64,000 bases of DNA from Hippopus hippopus. Taxonomy: Eukaryota; Mollusca; Bivalvia; Cardiida; Cardiidae. The notes below the pieces were generated by a model. That model was not told the origin of the DNA and searched no databases. It saw only the letters and a list, made by a program, of their open reading frames with translations. This document shows, piece by piece, positions 41,949-56,900 of this stretch (position 1 is the stretch's first letter; every line of letters begins with the position of its first letter). The position numbers were made by a program, and so were the translations under genes. Location: contig OX328099.1 in assembly GCA_946811185.2 (NCBI GenBank), positions 17,201,859-17,265,858 on the forward strand, written 5' to 3'.

Positions 41949-44900
41949 CTTAAAAGTAAAAGACAAGGGATTTTTTTCGGGGTAGCTGAATGTGCTGACT
42001 TCTGACCTACTTTTAGGTACTGATAACAAATAAAAAATGAAAATTTGTAATTGGTGAAAAATGTAGACATGTTTATTCCAAGGGCCACTGCGGTAAAAAA
42101 TGTAGACATGTTTATTTTAAAGGTCTCTTCCTATTTGCTGGCAATTTACGCCGTCTATCTTTTTTTTTAAAGATATTTCTTGTTTCGCCTTTATATCAAT
42201 TAGACCTGACCGAAGGTCAAACATAAATTCCTATCCCAGTAGGTAATCAGCATCTAATGTATTTCTAGTGTGACTAAAATAGCATTTAAACTACAGCCTT
42301 TTTCAACCTATAAAGCACTGCAACCTTTCATAGGGACAATTTAACGATGAATGGTTGCCAAAATTGATGAACTGGCTATCTTCCTGCAAAATACCTGCCT
42401 CAGTAAAAAAATGCTGTACAAATGTTTGGCAAACTGAGACATGATGCTTACAATTTCTTTCAGTACAGAGAAAAGTGAATCAAGTGTTTTCTAATTTACA
42501 TTTTATAGTAAAATTCCTGTACATGTATTTTTATTAAAGTTCTTTAAAGATACACCCTGACAGCTAGAGATAAAAAATGCTGTTAAAACATGAAAGTGTG
42601 TAGAATGGCTCAGCTGTGTAAATATGGATACATTACCTATACATATGGTGTAAGGGATAGAAAAACACAAGAAATTTGTCCTCATTTAAAACCGAACACG
42701 ACAACAGCGATTGCTTTGAAGCCTCCAAAACATGAAATTGTATTTTCTATCCATGGAACATGTACAATATTGCAGCCGTCAGGGACAAAATTTGGCATGA
42801 TGATACAAAAATGAATATAGTTTCAAAAAATAAGGATGAAATGGGTTTAAAACCGGCTGAAAAATGCCTGAAAACGAGTATAGATGTATCTGTAACACCT
42901 AGATCCTTATTTTTTGGAGAGAATCCTTTTTTCCTTCTTCAATCAGAAAATGATTGTCAGCTTGATAATATTAAAACACTTTTATAAAGCAAACTAATTT
43001 GGTAATGAGGGTGACTGACCTTGAAATGACGATAGAATCTGACGTCTGTCCGTCTCCATCGAGTTGTACGGTAACCGAGCCACGAGTAGAGTTCATGTAG
43101 CCAAATTCCATCTCAACGTGCTGGGGATAGCCTGAGTAAACAGTTTAATATCGCCTTTATAACGCGCACACAAGAAGCACAAAAATACTTCAAATCTATG
43201 AGTCATGCACTGTTAAAAGGGGGGCTTATGCATCTTCGAAAAGTATCGACCCAGGTCAGCCTGCGCAATCCACGCAGACTGACCTGGGCCGACACTTTTC
43301 GCTATTGGTCAATTTTCTGTATGTTTACCTTATGATATGGTCGGTTGTTGGACACAGTGGTTTTTATGGATCCATAATAAAGTGATGACTAGCTTGGTAT
43401 AATGCATTACGAAGATGCATTTAATCCCCCTTCTGCCAGAGCATGGCTCATGTAGTTGAACCCTTTACCGCGCAATCACAAGTCTTAACGACCCTGGAGA
43501 AGAAGGACTACTGCTGGTAACCAGCATTTCTATGATGGTAACCAGTATTTTTTTCTTTTTCCACACAATACATTCACCCTTACGCTGCTAAGCGAGACGC
43601 AAGGCACGTTTGCGTGCAGTTTAGATCAGGGTCAGACTGCACAGGCCATGCAGTCTGGTCTTTGCTTTACACTGTCCGAAACCTGGACACTTTTCCACTG
43701 AAAAGGACTATGAAATCTCAAAGAAATAGTTAGTTCAGTCTGAGGACAATGGATAACTCCCATTCTGTTTCAAAAATTGGAGATTAGGGCCCGATTTCAC
43801 GAAAAAACTTAAGTCTCTTATTTTGCTCAACTACGCTAACGGACTCATTTTCTGACTTGAGTTGAGTTCGTTACTTGAGACACATTTCATTAAAATTAAC
43901 TTACTTTTGTGACGTTCTCATATCCTGAGTTGACACACCGTTCCAGAACCCATTCAGCAAAATAAAGAGACTTTACTCACTTAAAGTGACAATGGCTGCC
44001 AAAAGTAAACAAAGCAGGTGTTAAGATGCATTTAAATTTAAATCATACCATTTAAAAGTATGGAAATCATTGTGAACATGACAATCGCTGGCAGAGAAAT
44101 TAATTTCACAACTAGGTAAAAACCTGCCAGGTAACTCTATCTTTTGTTAACGTTTTGCCTGATTTTAAAATTCCTTTTTCTGCCTGCAACCAACAACTGG
44201 ACCGACCACATAATAACAGATTTCATCTTCACAATATTTTCCATACTTTTAAATGTTACGATTTACATTTAAATCCATTTTAACACATACCTTGATTTTT
44301 TGGCCTCTATTGAGCGTTAACAGACTCAAGTCCATTACTGTGCCAAGTTCGGTTCCCGCTTGCTGCAAATACCGTATCAGCTTGAGATATACAAATCATA
44401 CACGAAAAACAGAAAATCGTATACTGGTACCGCAAAAAGGCCAAGAAGCTCTTGTTCTGAGGTAGAACTTCCCTCGAGATTGCGTCTGATCCGCATCATA
44501 TCCCATTTTCGGACAAACTCCTCCGGCGCACCGCAGACAGTTGCCCCTGTTCAAGTCGAGATCGGCAAGGTTACTACAGGGATGGCCATAGAAGGGACAG
44601 GGCGAGTTTATTGATTCGTTGAAGAGAACAATCGAGCGACTGTGACTGCAGCTTAGCTCTTCTGCGGCATCTGAAATAAAGATGATACCATGGTAAAATA
44701 GCGATGTAATGGCAACCGCGTTCACACGTCGACTGAGTTCAAAAGCGATCACGTAGCTATACACGTCATTTTTTTGTTAAAGTTTTCCTAGGGTCAACTC
44801 GCAAGATAATTATCCCTTATCCTGCTATATAAGTTAAACCTTAGGCTGCGAAGCGCGACTAACCGACCTTTTGCGGACAATGTAGATCAAGATCAGACTA

Positions 44901-47900
44901 CACAGAACGTGCAGTCTGATCTTGGATCTACACTGTCCGATAAGGAGATATTATCCCACTAAAAAAAACTTTGAAATAGCAAAATTTGGGTTTTTGCTAT
45001 CGACTTAAAAGTTTCAGTTCACTTATTTAGCAAAACAAGGGTTAATTAAAACTTTCAAGTCGGTAGTAAAAAGCCGAATAATGTTATTTCAGACTTATTT
45101 TTGGAAAAAAAAATCTCTCTTCATCGGACAGTGTAGATCCAAGATCACACTGCACGTTCTGTGCAGTCTGATCTTGATCTACACTGCCCGCAAAAGGTCA
45201 GTGAGTCGCGCTTAGCAGCTTAAGGGTTAAAAATAAATTTAAATTGGCCTACTGTCTTCTCAAGGGATACTAATGTGCCAAATATTGCCCCTGTTGGTTG
45301 TAAGGTTGCACAGATTACGGCAGATAGAAAATGCATTTCATTCTATTGCGGCTAGCCATAGACATAACAACCACAGTTTCCGGTTTAACTTGAACACAAA
45401 TCCCTACAGTTTCTTTACCCCGTACACCTTCTATTGATTTTTTATCTACGTTTACACAGCTAACTAGATTATAACACCGTCAAGTTTTAACAGCGTTTGT
45501 TTACTCTCTGGCTGTAAAGATGTCTCTTTAATGTGTCTGCAAAAAGTATCGACATGTCAGTCAGCGGAGGCTGACACGTGTCCAAACTTTTTCTTATTTC
45601 TAAAGTTTTTGCATGCTTAGAACCATTTCACCTCGTGATTCAGCCAGTTATGTAGACAAATGGATTTTATGGATTTATAATATGCGATGACTTGCCTGGT
45701 GAAATGCATCATAGAGATGTATTAAGCCCCTTTCTCCTAGGGCGCCGCTCAAATATATTACTACACTGACGATTCAAACCTTATCCAGCTGAATATGTGA
45801 AATGAAACTTTCAAGCCGATAAAAAAAAACTCGTGTTTTGCTATTTCAAAGTAATTTTTTGGGGGAAAATATCTCCTTATCGGACAGTGTAGATCCAAGA
45901 TCAGACTGCACGTTTTGTGCAGTCTGATCTTGATCTACACTGTCCGCAAAAGGTCCTCAAGTGGCGCTTAGCAGCCTAAGAGTTACGGGGGCTAAAGTGG
46001 GCGTAGGAATACCATGTACCTGTAAGCCCTTGATGATAGGCAGCACTGATAACGCCTGTAAACACTCGAGCTGGGCAACCAGGCTGGTTCTTTCCACCAT
46101 TGGGATAAAAGTCTATATGTCCAACCTCCTTTATCCAGCCATACCCTTTTGTAATAAAGAAAAATATGTGAATAACAAATAAACATATATATTTGATATA
46201 TGCTCTGTGAAAAGCGGGTTTAATGCATCTGCAGCAAGTTTCGGCCCAGGTTAGCGTACGGACTCCACGCAGGCTGGCCCGGGCCGAAACTTTTTGCTAT
46301 TGGTCAATGTTTCTGCATGTCAAAGGACCACCTCGCCTTCGGCTCACGGCGACATGATTCGCCACAGCCGTGAACTGTTGTCTGCGCATGTCATATTCTT
46401 CGAAGATTCGACCTGTCTGCTATGACGCATCACCCATATCATATACAGGAGAAAAGTAGGGCTTATACCGAAGATATTACACAAGCCTGTAGGGGCTGTT
46501 TTAATAAATGGCCGGTGCATAGGTTACATGCTAGCTGATCATAGCTGAATGAATCGCACCAGGTAGCGTTTTGAGTAAAACGTTTATTTTATTTTGAAAT
46601 TCAAATTAATGGTTGTCGTTTCGAAAAGTAGTCCGGTTCTGTACCAATCAGATAGATGTGTATTTGAAGAATGCCATCCAGCAGCAGATAATGAGCCGTG
46701 AACAAGATTCCAATAGCCCTGCCATCTGACCGTACAACTTATAAAGGACATTAGAAGACAAGAAAACTAAGCAGGAAGTTTTGCTTTATCGTTCACTATA
46801 ATTGTAAATGAAAAACCCAAAGGGGTATACTCAGAACAAAGGGAATAAAGCTATTTCCTTAGCACTATAGGGGCTGTGTATATACATGTAGATGGCTGGA
46901 TGAATGTATCATGTAGCATTGTTTTGAATAAACGTATAATTACATTGTAATTTGAAACTAGCTGAATCGCTTGCCATTTTGAAAAGTAGTCCGGTTCTGT
47001 ACCCAGAATGCCCAGATCAGATAGGTATGTATTTGAAAAATGCCACCTAGCGGAAGATAATGATTTGAAATAGTTTTACCAGAATCATAGTCGAACTCAG
47101 ACCCATCTGTGTGTATAATGTCGACAAAGGTAGCATCCGTTTTGTCAAGATGCACTGCCAGGTCGGTATCCTTGAACGCTGGTTCGGCTGGATCCAGTCC
47201 TGTATAGAAATACAGAGGGCGCGTAAAAGATTACGAAACTTTAAACTTCCTAAAGTTGCGTTCTTTCAGCAATGCTGAAGATGCTTTTAACCCTTTGGCT
47301 GCTAAGCGCGACTCACTGACCTTTTGCGAACAGTGTAGATCAAGATCAGACTGCACAGAACGTGCAGTCTGATCTTGGATCTACACTGTCCGATAAGGAG
47401 ATATTATTCCCCAAAACATGACTTTGAAATGGCAATATTTGGGATTTTACTATCGAAATGAAAATTTCAGTTTAATTACACGTATGTAGCAGGATAAAAG
47501 GGTAAAGTATGATAGATTACAGATTTAGTAATTGTGTGTAAAAAAAATGAATTACCGATATTTATGGTAACGTTACCCGAAATGAAAAGAAAAAAGAAGA
47601 TTTTGTCTAGAAAATCACTACTAGTTAGGCGAAAAATGCCTAAGGTCAAATTTTTTAAACAATGGAAGGAAGTTTTTTAAGTTTATAGCTTTTTTAGCTG
47701 ACACAAAACCCGGTAGTGACGTGTTAGGCATGCTTCGAAAAATGAAAAGAGGTTGATTGCACAGATAAGAAAACGCCTACCTGTTATTCTACCGATTCCG
47801 TCTATACGGTTACCAACGTAGCCAGCTATATGGGCACCAAGACTGTGACCAATGACATGTACCCGGTCCATCGAGATACCGGTTGTGTTCTGTAAATACT

Positions 47901-50900
47901 CCAGTAAACGGGAAATTTCCGCGGCCACAACTCGGGTATTGGCCACTGCCTGGGAGTAGGGGAACCTGGACCCGCCGCCCCAACCTACTGTGATCACGTT
48001 CATCGGCTCCTGATACATAGAATTAGATGTACAGTTTTACATTCGTAGATACGGTGTGTGAAAAATGATGATAAATTTCCCGGTACAGGCACATGGAGAG
48101 ACGCAAATGAAAATTTGATCCTTACAAGAAAACAGCCAATATATATAGACTGAAGATCAGACTGCAGGTTCTGTGCCAACTGATCTTTATGCACACAGTC
48201 CAACCCCACCCCCTACCCCACAAGTGCACACTAAAAAAAATCCAAGGCCGAATCAAATGCCGTTTCTATATCAAATTCCATTTCAATTTAGGAAAGGGTT
48301 CTTTCTCAGCCTCACAGGTGACTACCCTGGAACTTACCACGAGATTTAAAGTTAAATCGCCTGCTGAATCTGAATCTTAATTAATGCTAATTTGATTTAC
48401 TTTAGTATGTTTTAAAAATACGATTTCGTTGATTTCAAGCATGGAAAGTTTATTGCACTCCATGGTCTCATTGTTGTTACCTACTTCTTTGTTATTGATT
48501 GTAATAAAAACTTAAGCAATGTCCATTTTCTGTCCCTGGCCACTACTGATAGTTATTGTTGTGGTATGTATAAGGGAATATTGAAGATAATAACAAAGAA
48601 ATCAAAATGGTTCGGATGGGAAATTATCAGGCTCTGTCCAACAAATAACTATGCAACCATTTGAAACCAAGACATAGAGAACGTCAGTCACAACGTTTTA
48701 CATGAGCGGTATATAAAGATTTACTTACTCTTTTCAAAAGCTCGTTTGCCATTTCATGTAGCCATGGAACCTGACCATGTTGTAGAAAGCCATGAACAAC
48801 GATCTTGGTGGGGGCAGAACTGTCAAACCCACACATCGGGTTTGTGTCACTATGGTGAAGAACCCGGGGAGTGTGTTCACATTCCCGGGTGTACAAACTG
48901 TCCAAATAAATCAACATGTAAAATCATACGAATATCACTTGCTGTGTACTCAATATAAACCGTGTAGATGTTATAAAACATTGTGGAGAAAAGGAGAAAA
49001 TGCGTTTTCTAAAGTTTTATTGTTTGGTTAAGGTTTAGGAGTTTTACAAGAACTAACTTTGTAAGCTTTGATAGGGAGTTAGAAGAGTACATGTATGTCA
49101 TATTCAGCTTCAGGTTTCATCAACGATACATTGCCATGTAGATTTGGTGATATGGCATTTTTGATTTGTAAATTTTCAGGGAGAAATCTGGGGATGATTC
49201 ATGGGAAGAATAATATCTTATTTCGTTCAAACGAAATAATTCGTTTAAACGAAATGATTTTTCGTTTTATTGAAAAATCGGTTTGTTTGGGACATTGGAC
49301 AGATTTCGTCCGCCATGGATCGACTGCACGTGAACAGAGTGTTACTTCGTTTTATAGAGCTAGAATTTCGTTAAAACGAGTGACTATTTTGTATTATCAA
49401 ACCACTTTTTCGAGATAATGAATTATCATTTCGTTTTGTCGAAATAGCATTTCGTTATAACGAGATACTTCTTCACCACATTTAAGGACAGTGATACTCA
49501 AAGAAGCCATTATCACTCTGCCAGACGACAAAATTTTGGACATGATTATAACAAAAGCATTTGTAGACAACAAATGAAATGCAGCTCAAATGATGAGTTG
49601 TCGTTGAAAACTTGAACTGAAAAACATTGTGGAAAAAAGGAGAAAGTGCTGTATACCAGCATTTTCTCCTTTTCTAGCAATATTTTTAAGCGGTATCATC
49701 TTCATGGTTGTTAAAACACGGGGTTGTTTGGTAAGGGTCGGATGAACAGTGTGATTGTTGTCTTCCTGGTTTTACAAGGAATCTTGAGCTTGGACCACTC
49801 ACTAGAGCACGATAAATGACACAAATAAAAACAAATTACAGGAAAAACATAATTTTCTGTTTTTTGAATGATATGAAGAAACACTGTAGGAAAAGGAGAA
49901 AATGCATGTAACAAGTCATTGCTCATTTTCCACAATCAAACTATCTCGAGTTTTAACAACTTTCACCCTTTCCTAAGCAATCCCGAGTTTTAACGACCCT
50001 GATGAAAAGGGCTTTTGAAAACAATGTGGGAAAAGGAAAAAAGGCTGGTAACCAGCATTTTTCCTTTTTCCACATTGTTTTCTACTTTTTCAAAGAAATA
50101 TTTTGAGTAACATTATATTTGTCGTCTGCACATGCTTTTTATTTAGTCAAGTCTAAAATATTGTCGTTTAGTAAAGAGTTAAGGACAAAGACTCTTGGAA
50201 ATATTGTGGGAATGGGAGAAAATACTGGTAACTAGCATTTTCTCCTTTTCCACAATATTTTCTACTCTATTAACCCTTTCCCAAACGTCAAATTTTGGAC
50301 CAGACCAAATTGAAAGCATTTTGCAGATGACAAATTAAAAGTTGCTAAAAAGATGATTTTTCTATATGATAGGGTAGAAAGCATTGTGGGAAAAGGAGAA
50401 AATGCTGGTTACCAGCATTTTCTCCTTTTCCCACAATGTTTTCAAAAGGCTTCTAATCCTGACCCGTAAAAACCAGGGATTGTTTGGGAAAGGGTTAAAG
50501 ACGATATATTCAATTGAGCCACATTCAATTTGTCGTCTGCGAATGCTTTTCATACGGACAAGTCTAAGATTCTGTTGTCGGGCAAAGAATCAACATGCTC
50601 TCACCTAAATGCAGTGTTGATGTGACTTGGTGACTGCGGCAGGAGGTCGTCTGTGTTGTCAAAAGGTGGCAGGTTCGAGAAACAGCCTAGACCGTCGAAA
50701 CATACATGGGAACTGCTCTGTGTGGACACCAGGGTTTTGCTCGTTGCCAATGCAACATTTAACGCTGAAAATAGAATAGTTGTTGGCCTTTCATACATAG
50801 AAAGAATACATGTGATTTTGTAGCATAGAGATATACTTCTTCCCCTATATGTGAAATACTTTTTACATCTTTAGTCTCTTTTCAGCTTTTTCCCCCACTC

Positions 50901-53900
50901 AGAACCATGGATAAAATCTAAAGACTCTAGTCCTGAAAGGCTGATTTGTGGGGTAATCCTCAGCACTTATCTGGAAGAATGAAAAATCAGCTTTTCATCT
51001 CATGTAATTACTCGATGAAACAAGAATGGACATAAAAATGTTCAGTTTAACTATGATTTTATTGTTTATCAGTATAAATTGATTCAGTGGTCTTAAAAGA
51101 CGGCACATCAATCTGAAAGAATTTCTACTAGTATTAGCTGTAGGCAAGCAGCTGATGAACTGCTTATTGTAGGAAACATATATACACGAATATATATTGT
51201 ACAAACACCAAAAGGAAGAGGCTGTACAGCCAGGTTGGGTAGAATTAGCAATATCTGAAAGTAAAATGCACAGAGAACATGCGTAAATCAAAAGTATTTG
51301 GTCACGGTCAGCACCATCTCGATAATTGAGCCATTTTCTTTTTGCAAGGAAAGGAGGAGAATATATGGCTTTGAAGAGGTCTGTCTGTGATTCTTCAATT
51401 ATAGCAATGCTATTGGTATCTTATGAAGAAAATTCTAGTGACTATCCTTAACACAGGTTTTAATAAGGAAATGATTCCCTCTGGGCTCTACTAACTGCAT
51501 CTCTGAAAATTTTAATGAAAAGAAAAAAAAAGTCAAAGAGTCTAAGCAATAGATATGCAAGAATTCAGAAAGCTGGATACATGTCCATGGAGACTAAGAA
51601 GCCATTTTATTAAAAAAGGCGTTTTTTTTTTTTCACTGTGAGTTTTCAAGGGTAACTGTCTTCAAGATGGAATAGCGAAAACCCGATCGCTTGAAGTGCC
51701 ATTTTTTGTCTACTTGTGTAGACTACTGAACATAATTTTATAGAAATAAACTGTGAAGCCAAGCGATTGTCAATAAAAGTACAGTGGAGGGTCAAAGATA
51801 GTGAATTTCACTATATTTACAATGTAGTAAGGAAAAATAAACAGTAGTGTGACGCCATAAGCAACATTCGAAAGTAGACTATGCAGAGGGCATGCGCACC
51901 CGAAGTATTTGGTTCCGATCTTTACTTCTCAATAAGCAGATTTACTATACAAAAAGAAAAACAAGTAAAAATCTTTCTTGCTCATGTTACGGTTTATACA
52001 TACAAAATTAACACGAAAAGGCTGTTATAGATTATTTTCTTGAACTCTATTTGATCGGCTAACAGATATAGGCAGGTGCTTGTTTACAGTTTCCCCAGCC
52101 AAGATAAATTACTTTATTGGAACGAAGGATAGGAGATTATACATTTCTATAGAAATACGTCCTCTTACATTCTTATTTTAGACAGCTTTTTCCTCATTGA
52201 TTTAGATCTATATACAATTCGGAAAAAAAAGGTTGTTTTTTTTTTCAATTGTTGCCACCTTGTCACCATCGTAATACAATCTTAGTAGGTCTAAAAACAA
52301 TACAGTGTTTTAGCTGCCAAATACATTACAATGTACGATAATTTTCGACTTACAAAAGTAAAAAGTAAACACAGTAAAAACATTTCAAACGAAAATACAA
52401 TACATGTTTTATGTTTTATCGACAATGATGTGGTAAAAAGTAGCAATTACTTACTTAAGCAACTATTCGTTTTTCCCAACAAGTTTTCGAAAGATATATA
52501 CTCTAAAGGGGTTTAGGAGACTATTTGGTTTAGCCAATCAAAAGTTGTTCTACCTTTAAATTTACAAAATCTTGGAGAATGAGACTAAAAATGTTCTAAA
52601 GAATAGTTGGTGAACAGCCTATCCTCCTAGGGCTCTGAAGTATCTTGCCCTGAGCCGTGACAATCCCTCAAAAAAAACTAACGCCTCCAGTTGGGATCTC
52701 AGAAGCGACCGACTGAAATATAGCACTGCTTCCAGACAAACAAACGAGTGATCTTTGAAGGTTTGAAGCCGCTGCGATTGCGAAAGGACTGTCTTGCACC
52801 AGTCATTGGCCAAATTAAGGTTTTTAACATTTTACCACTTATTCCCGTATTTTAACGACCCTGAAGAAGAAGAGTTTTGAAAACATTGTTGAAAACCCAG
52901 CATTTTCTTCTTTTACCACAATGTTTTCCATCATATCAAAGACAGAAATTATCACTCGAACTACATTTGTTTTGTCGTCTGCGAATGCGTTCAATTTGGA
53001 CCGGTCCAAATTGTTGTCGTAAGGAGTCGAGGTTCCAGAAAACATCAGCCTATTAATGCATCTCTTTCAAAATTATATGGTCCGAAATAGAAAATCGAAG
53101 CAGGTCTGTACAACAGTGTCTCAGACACATGCAACACCTGAATAATTTTAATCAACCTGCCGAAATATTTTCCGAGGTCAAAATGACCAAGAAACAAACT
53201 AAATGATAACACCTCATTAGCCTTAACCCTTTACCACACAATCCCGACTTATAACGACCCTAAGAAAGAAGCCTTTTAAAAACATTGTGGGAAAAGAAGA
53301 AAATGCTGGTAACCAGCATTTTCTCCTTTTCCCACAATGTTTTCTATCCTTCCCAATACAAATTTCGAATTTTAAGTTACTTCTATTTTGTCGTCTGCAA
53401 ATGCTTTGAATTTGGACCAGTCTAAAATTTTGTCGTTTGGTAAAGAGTTAATTTAAACCAAGCAAATATTCACTTCTGTAAATTCATGATGTGTTCTCTT
53501 ATACCCCTTTAGCAACAGTCCCAGGTTTTTAACGAAGCTGAGTTCGAGGGCTGTGAAAACATTGCGGGAAAAGAAGAAAATGCCGGTAATCACTCAATCA
53601 ATCAATTTTAGGTTATACAGGGTCAAGTTTACCAAAATTTTGGACCTGTGCTCTGATTCCTATAATATTAGGGACGCATAAAGCCAAGGTTTGTAAACGG
53701 TAAGTCATCATGTTTTTTCCCTGTTGAAAAGAGATATCTGGGTTGGTCAGAGAAAAAAACTGTCCTAGAAAGCGAGGTTTGGAACTAAACAAGAGTTATT
53801 TCTAGTTTTTATAAACTGTAGAAGGGTGTTTCTGCTTTGTCTGGAATCTAGTCCAGAGTTTTCGAACTTGATGTTTGAGATTAGCTCTTTCAGCGCCGTT

Positions 53901-56900
53901 TATAGACCCCACCTCTTTCGATGGCTGAAAATACGATCCCCTTAAAAGATTTTGAATTTTTAATCTTATAGGTTAGTTTAATAAGTGGACGGTATAGATC
54001 CTAGATAAGACGGTAGATTCTGTGTAGTCTGATCTTGATCTGTGCCGTTTCAACACAACTCACAGAGTAAAGTCTTTGCTACTAGAACATTTTTGTCTCA
54101 TTTATCATAATTATGTCAGTTTCGTTTTCAAATTTTGTTTCTGTCTGAAGCATCAATGAAACTTAAAGCTAGAACTTGATAGGGACTGTTTTGAATTGCT
54201 TCTTTAGAATAGGCCTATTGTTATGCGACGCTTGAAACGGATCGGTACTCTAGAAAAGTTTTATGTATTCAAGACCGATGCTTGAAATGACCCTGAACCC
54301 TCGACAAGAACTGTGCGATGCCTAAAATGACAATTTGCAAAATTTATACTTAAAAGCGACGCTTAAAATGTCTCTGTACTCTAGGCAAGATTGTGTAATG
54401 CGATGCTTAAAATGACAATGTACTCTTTACAAGATTTCTGTACTTAAAAGCGACGCTTAAAATGGCTCTGTACTCTAGGCAAGAGTTATGTACTTAAAAG
54501 TGACGCTTGAAATGTTTTGTACCCTAAGCAAAATTTATGTTCCCGAAGACTACCCTTGAAATGATACTGTACCTTAGGCAAGATTTGTGTGCTTCAAAGC
54601 TCTGTACTCTAGGCAAGATTTATGTACCGGAAGGCGACACTTAAAATGGGTCTGTGCTCTAGGCAAGATTTTTATGCTTCAGAGCTACATTTGAAATGGC
54701 TCTGTACCCTTGGCAAGATTTATGTGCTTCAGAGCGACACTTGAAATAGCTCTGTACTCCAAGAAAGATTTATGTATCCGAAGGCAATGCATGAAATGTC
54801 ACTGTGCCCTTGGCAAGATTAATGTACTCGAAAGTGATGCCTCAGATACCTGTGTACCTGACGCAAGATTTTTGTGGTATTTGTCGAAGACAATACCACT
54901 ATGAGTTCAATATTGAATTTTGAAGACCATGAATCGTATTTTGTGCAAAGCCGAAGGAAATAAACCCAATTAAACTCAATTTTTCTCTGACAAATGAGTT
55001 TTTCGGTAGCACTCAGATATGTAATTGGAAATGGCATATTAAAATACACTGGGTGAGGCCATCGATCGTGGAAATACTAATTTTTTATTGAAAATAGCTT
55101 CACTCGCTCAAACCCTTCTATTGGCGCAATGATGTATGCAAAATTTGTCTACTGATTGCTTGGTCCTAGGCTTTTTCGTTCCAAAACCAGTTCGTCCCAT
55201 GGCTTGTTCGTCCCATGATTGCGCGCTACTCCATTCGATTGGGCATGAATATTTATAGATCGAAATAACTGATTGTAATGTTGGGAATTAAATGTTAACG
55301 GCCAAAGATATTTCAAAATCATAGTTTTCAGGTATAAACTTAATTTTATTCGATATATTCACATGGTTTCTCTCTCTATCCATCATGCATCCTACTGTCA
55401 AGGGACGTTACTCCTGACTGCTCCTAAAGATCAAAGGGAGACCAACAATACACAAATAATCCTAACTGTGTCATGAGTATTCTCCCTTCAACCAGAAAGG
55501 TATTCATTTGCTTAGTAGGTTGACTTTCAAGCCAATGTTTGAATAATATTTCTCTTTTCCTTTCAAATTATTAATTCCACACAATGGCTTCCTTGACAAA
55601 TACCACTTCAGCGTTCTCAACGCTTTGATTTTTACTCGAAAGCAGCGCTTGAAATGGCATTGTATTTCAGGCAAACGTATGTACTTAAAAGCGATGCTTG
55701 AAATGATTCTTTACTCTTGACAAAATTTGTGTATTTAAAAAAGATCTTTGAAATGTCTGACCTCCAGGCAAGGTTTGTGTACTAAAATTTTGGGTTTTTT
55801 TTGTTTGCTTGTTTGTTTGGTGTTTAACGCCGTTTAACATTATTTCAATTATATCTCGGCACCTATCCATGTTTTCCTGGAGTTCTCCCACCAGTATATA
55901 GCACACTATTCTTCCCAAGCCACTAGCTCCTTTCCCACATAACGGTTGTCGAAACAATAATCAATGGTTTGAGAGAAATGAATCCTGCCGCAATGACTAT
56001 CATCAATGCTGGAGAAGAAATTCGGCGAGCCTGGCCATTTAAATGGAACAAAAAAATGTGGAAAAAGGAGAAAACGCTGCTAACTGACATTTTCTCCTTT
56101 CGGCACAATGTTTCTTGTGGTCGTTAGAACACGCGAATGATTGATAATGGTCAAATGACTAAAAATCATCTATATTTGTTCCCTAACCCCCTGGCTGCTA
56201 AGCGCGATTCTCTGAGCCTTTGCGGACAGTGTAGATCAAGATCAGACTGCACAGAACGTGCAGTCTGATCTTGATCTACACTGTTCGACAAGGAGAAATT
56301 ATTCTCCAAAACATAACTTTGAAATAGCAATCTTTTGGTTTTTACTATCGAATTGAAAATTTCATTTTACTTATTAAGCAGGTTAAGGGTTAAATTTGAT
56401 CTACCAGGAAGTAATGACGACGTGTACGAATATAGATTTGAACAAAGTAAGAACTGAAAAAACATGAAGTGAAAACCCATTAACCCTCAGTCCGCTAAAT
56501 GCGACTCAATACGCTCTTGCGGACAGAGTAGGTCGAGATCAGACTGCACAGAACGTCTACACCGCCCAATGCGGCAGGCGGCTATAAAATCGCATCGTTT
56601 GGGTTACAGTATTGGTGTGAAAGTTTAGTGTAATTTACTTTGCAGTTTAAAGGCCCTTTAAGGAAAAAAAAAATACAGGTCGTAAAATGCATTTAAATTT
56701 AAACTCTACCATTTAAAAGTATGGAAAATATTGTGAAGTTGACAATTCTTAATTGTGTGGTCGGTCCAAGTGTTCGTAGCTTGCAGCAAAATTAACTTTA
56801 AAATCAGGCAAAAAGTAAACATAGAGTGACCTGGCAACTTTTAACCTAGTTTTGAAATTTCTCTGCCAGCGACGAAGTAAAATATGATAAGATCAAGATC

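Noticed and set aside
42590..42987. Two overlapping plus-strand frames
   Set aside because: They lie antisense within the last lipase intron, with no recognisable domain and no splice signals.
54225..54895. CRISPR-like array
   Set aside because: The repeats are degenerate and contiguous, with no unique spacers, in a eukaryotic intron.
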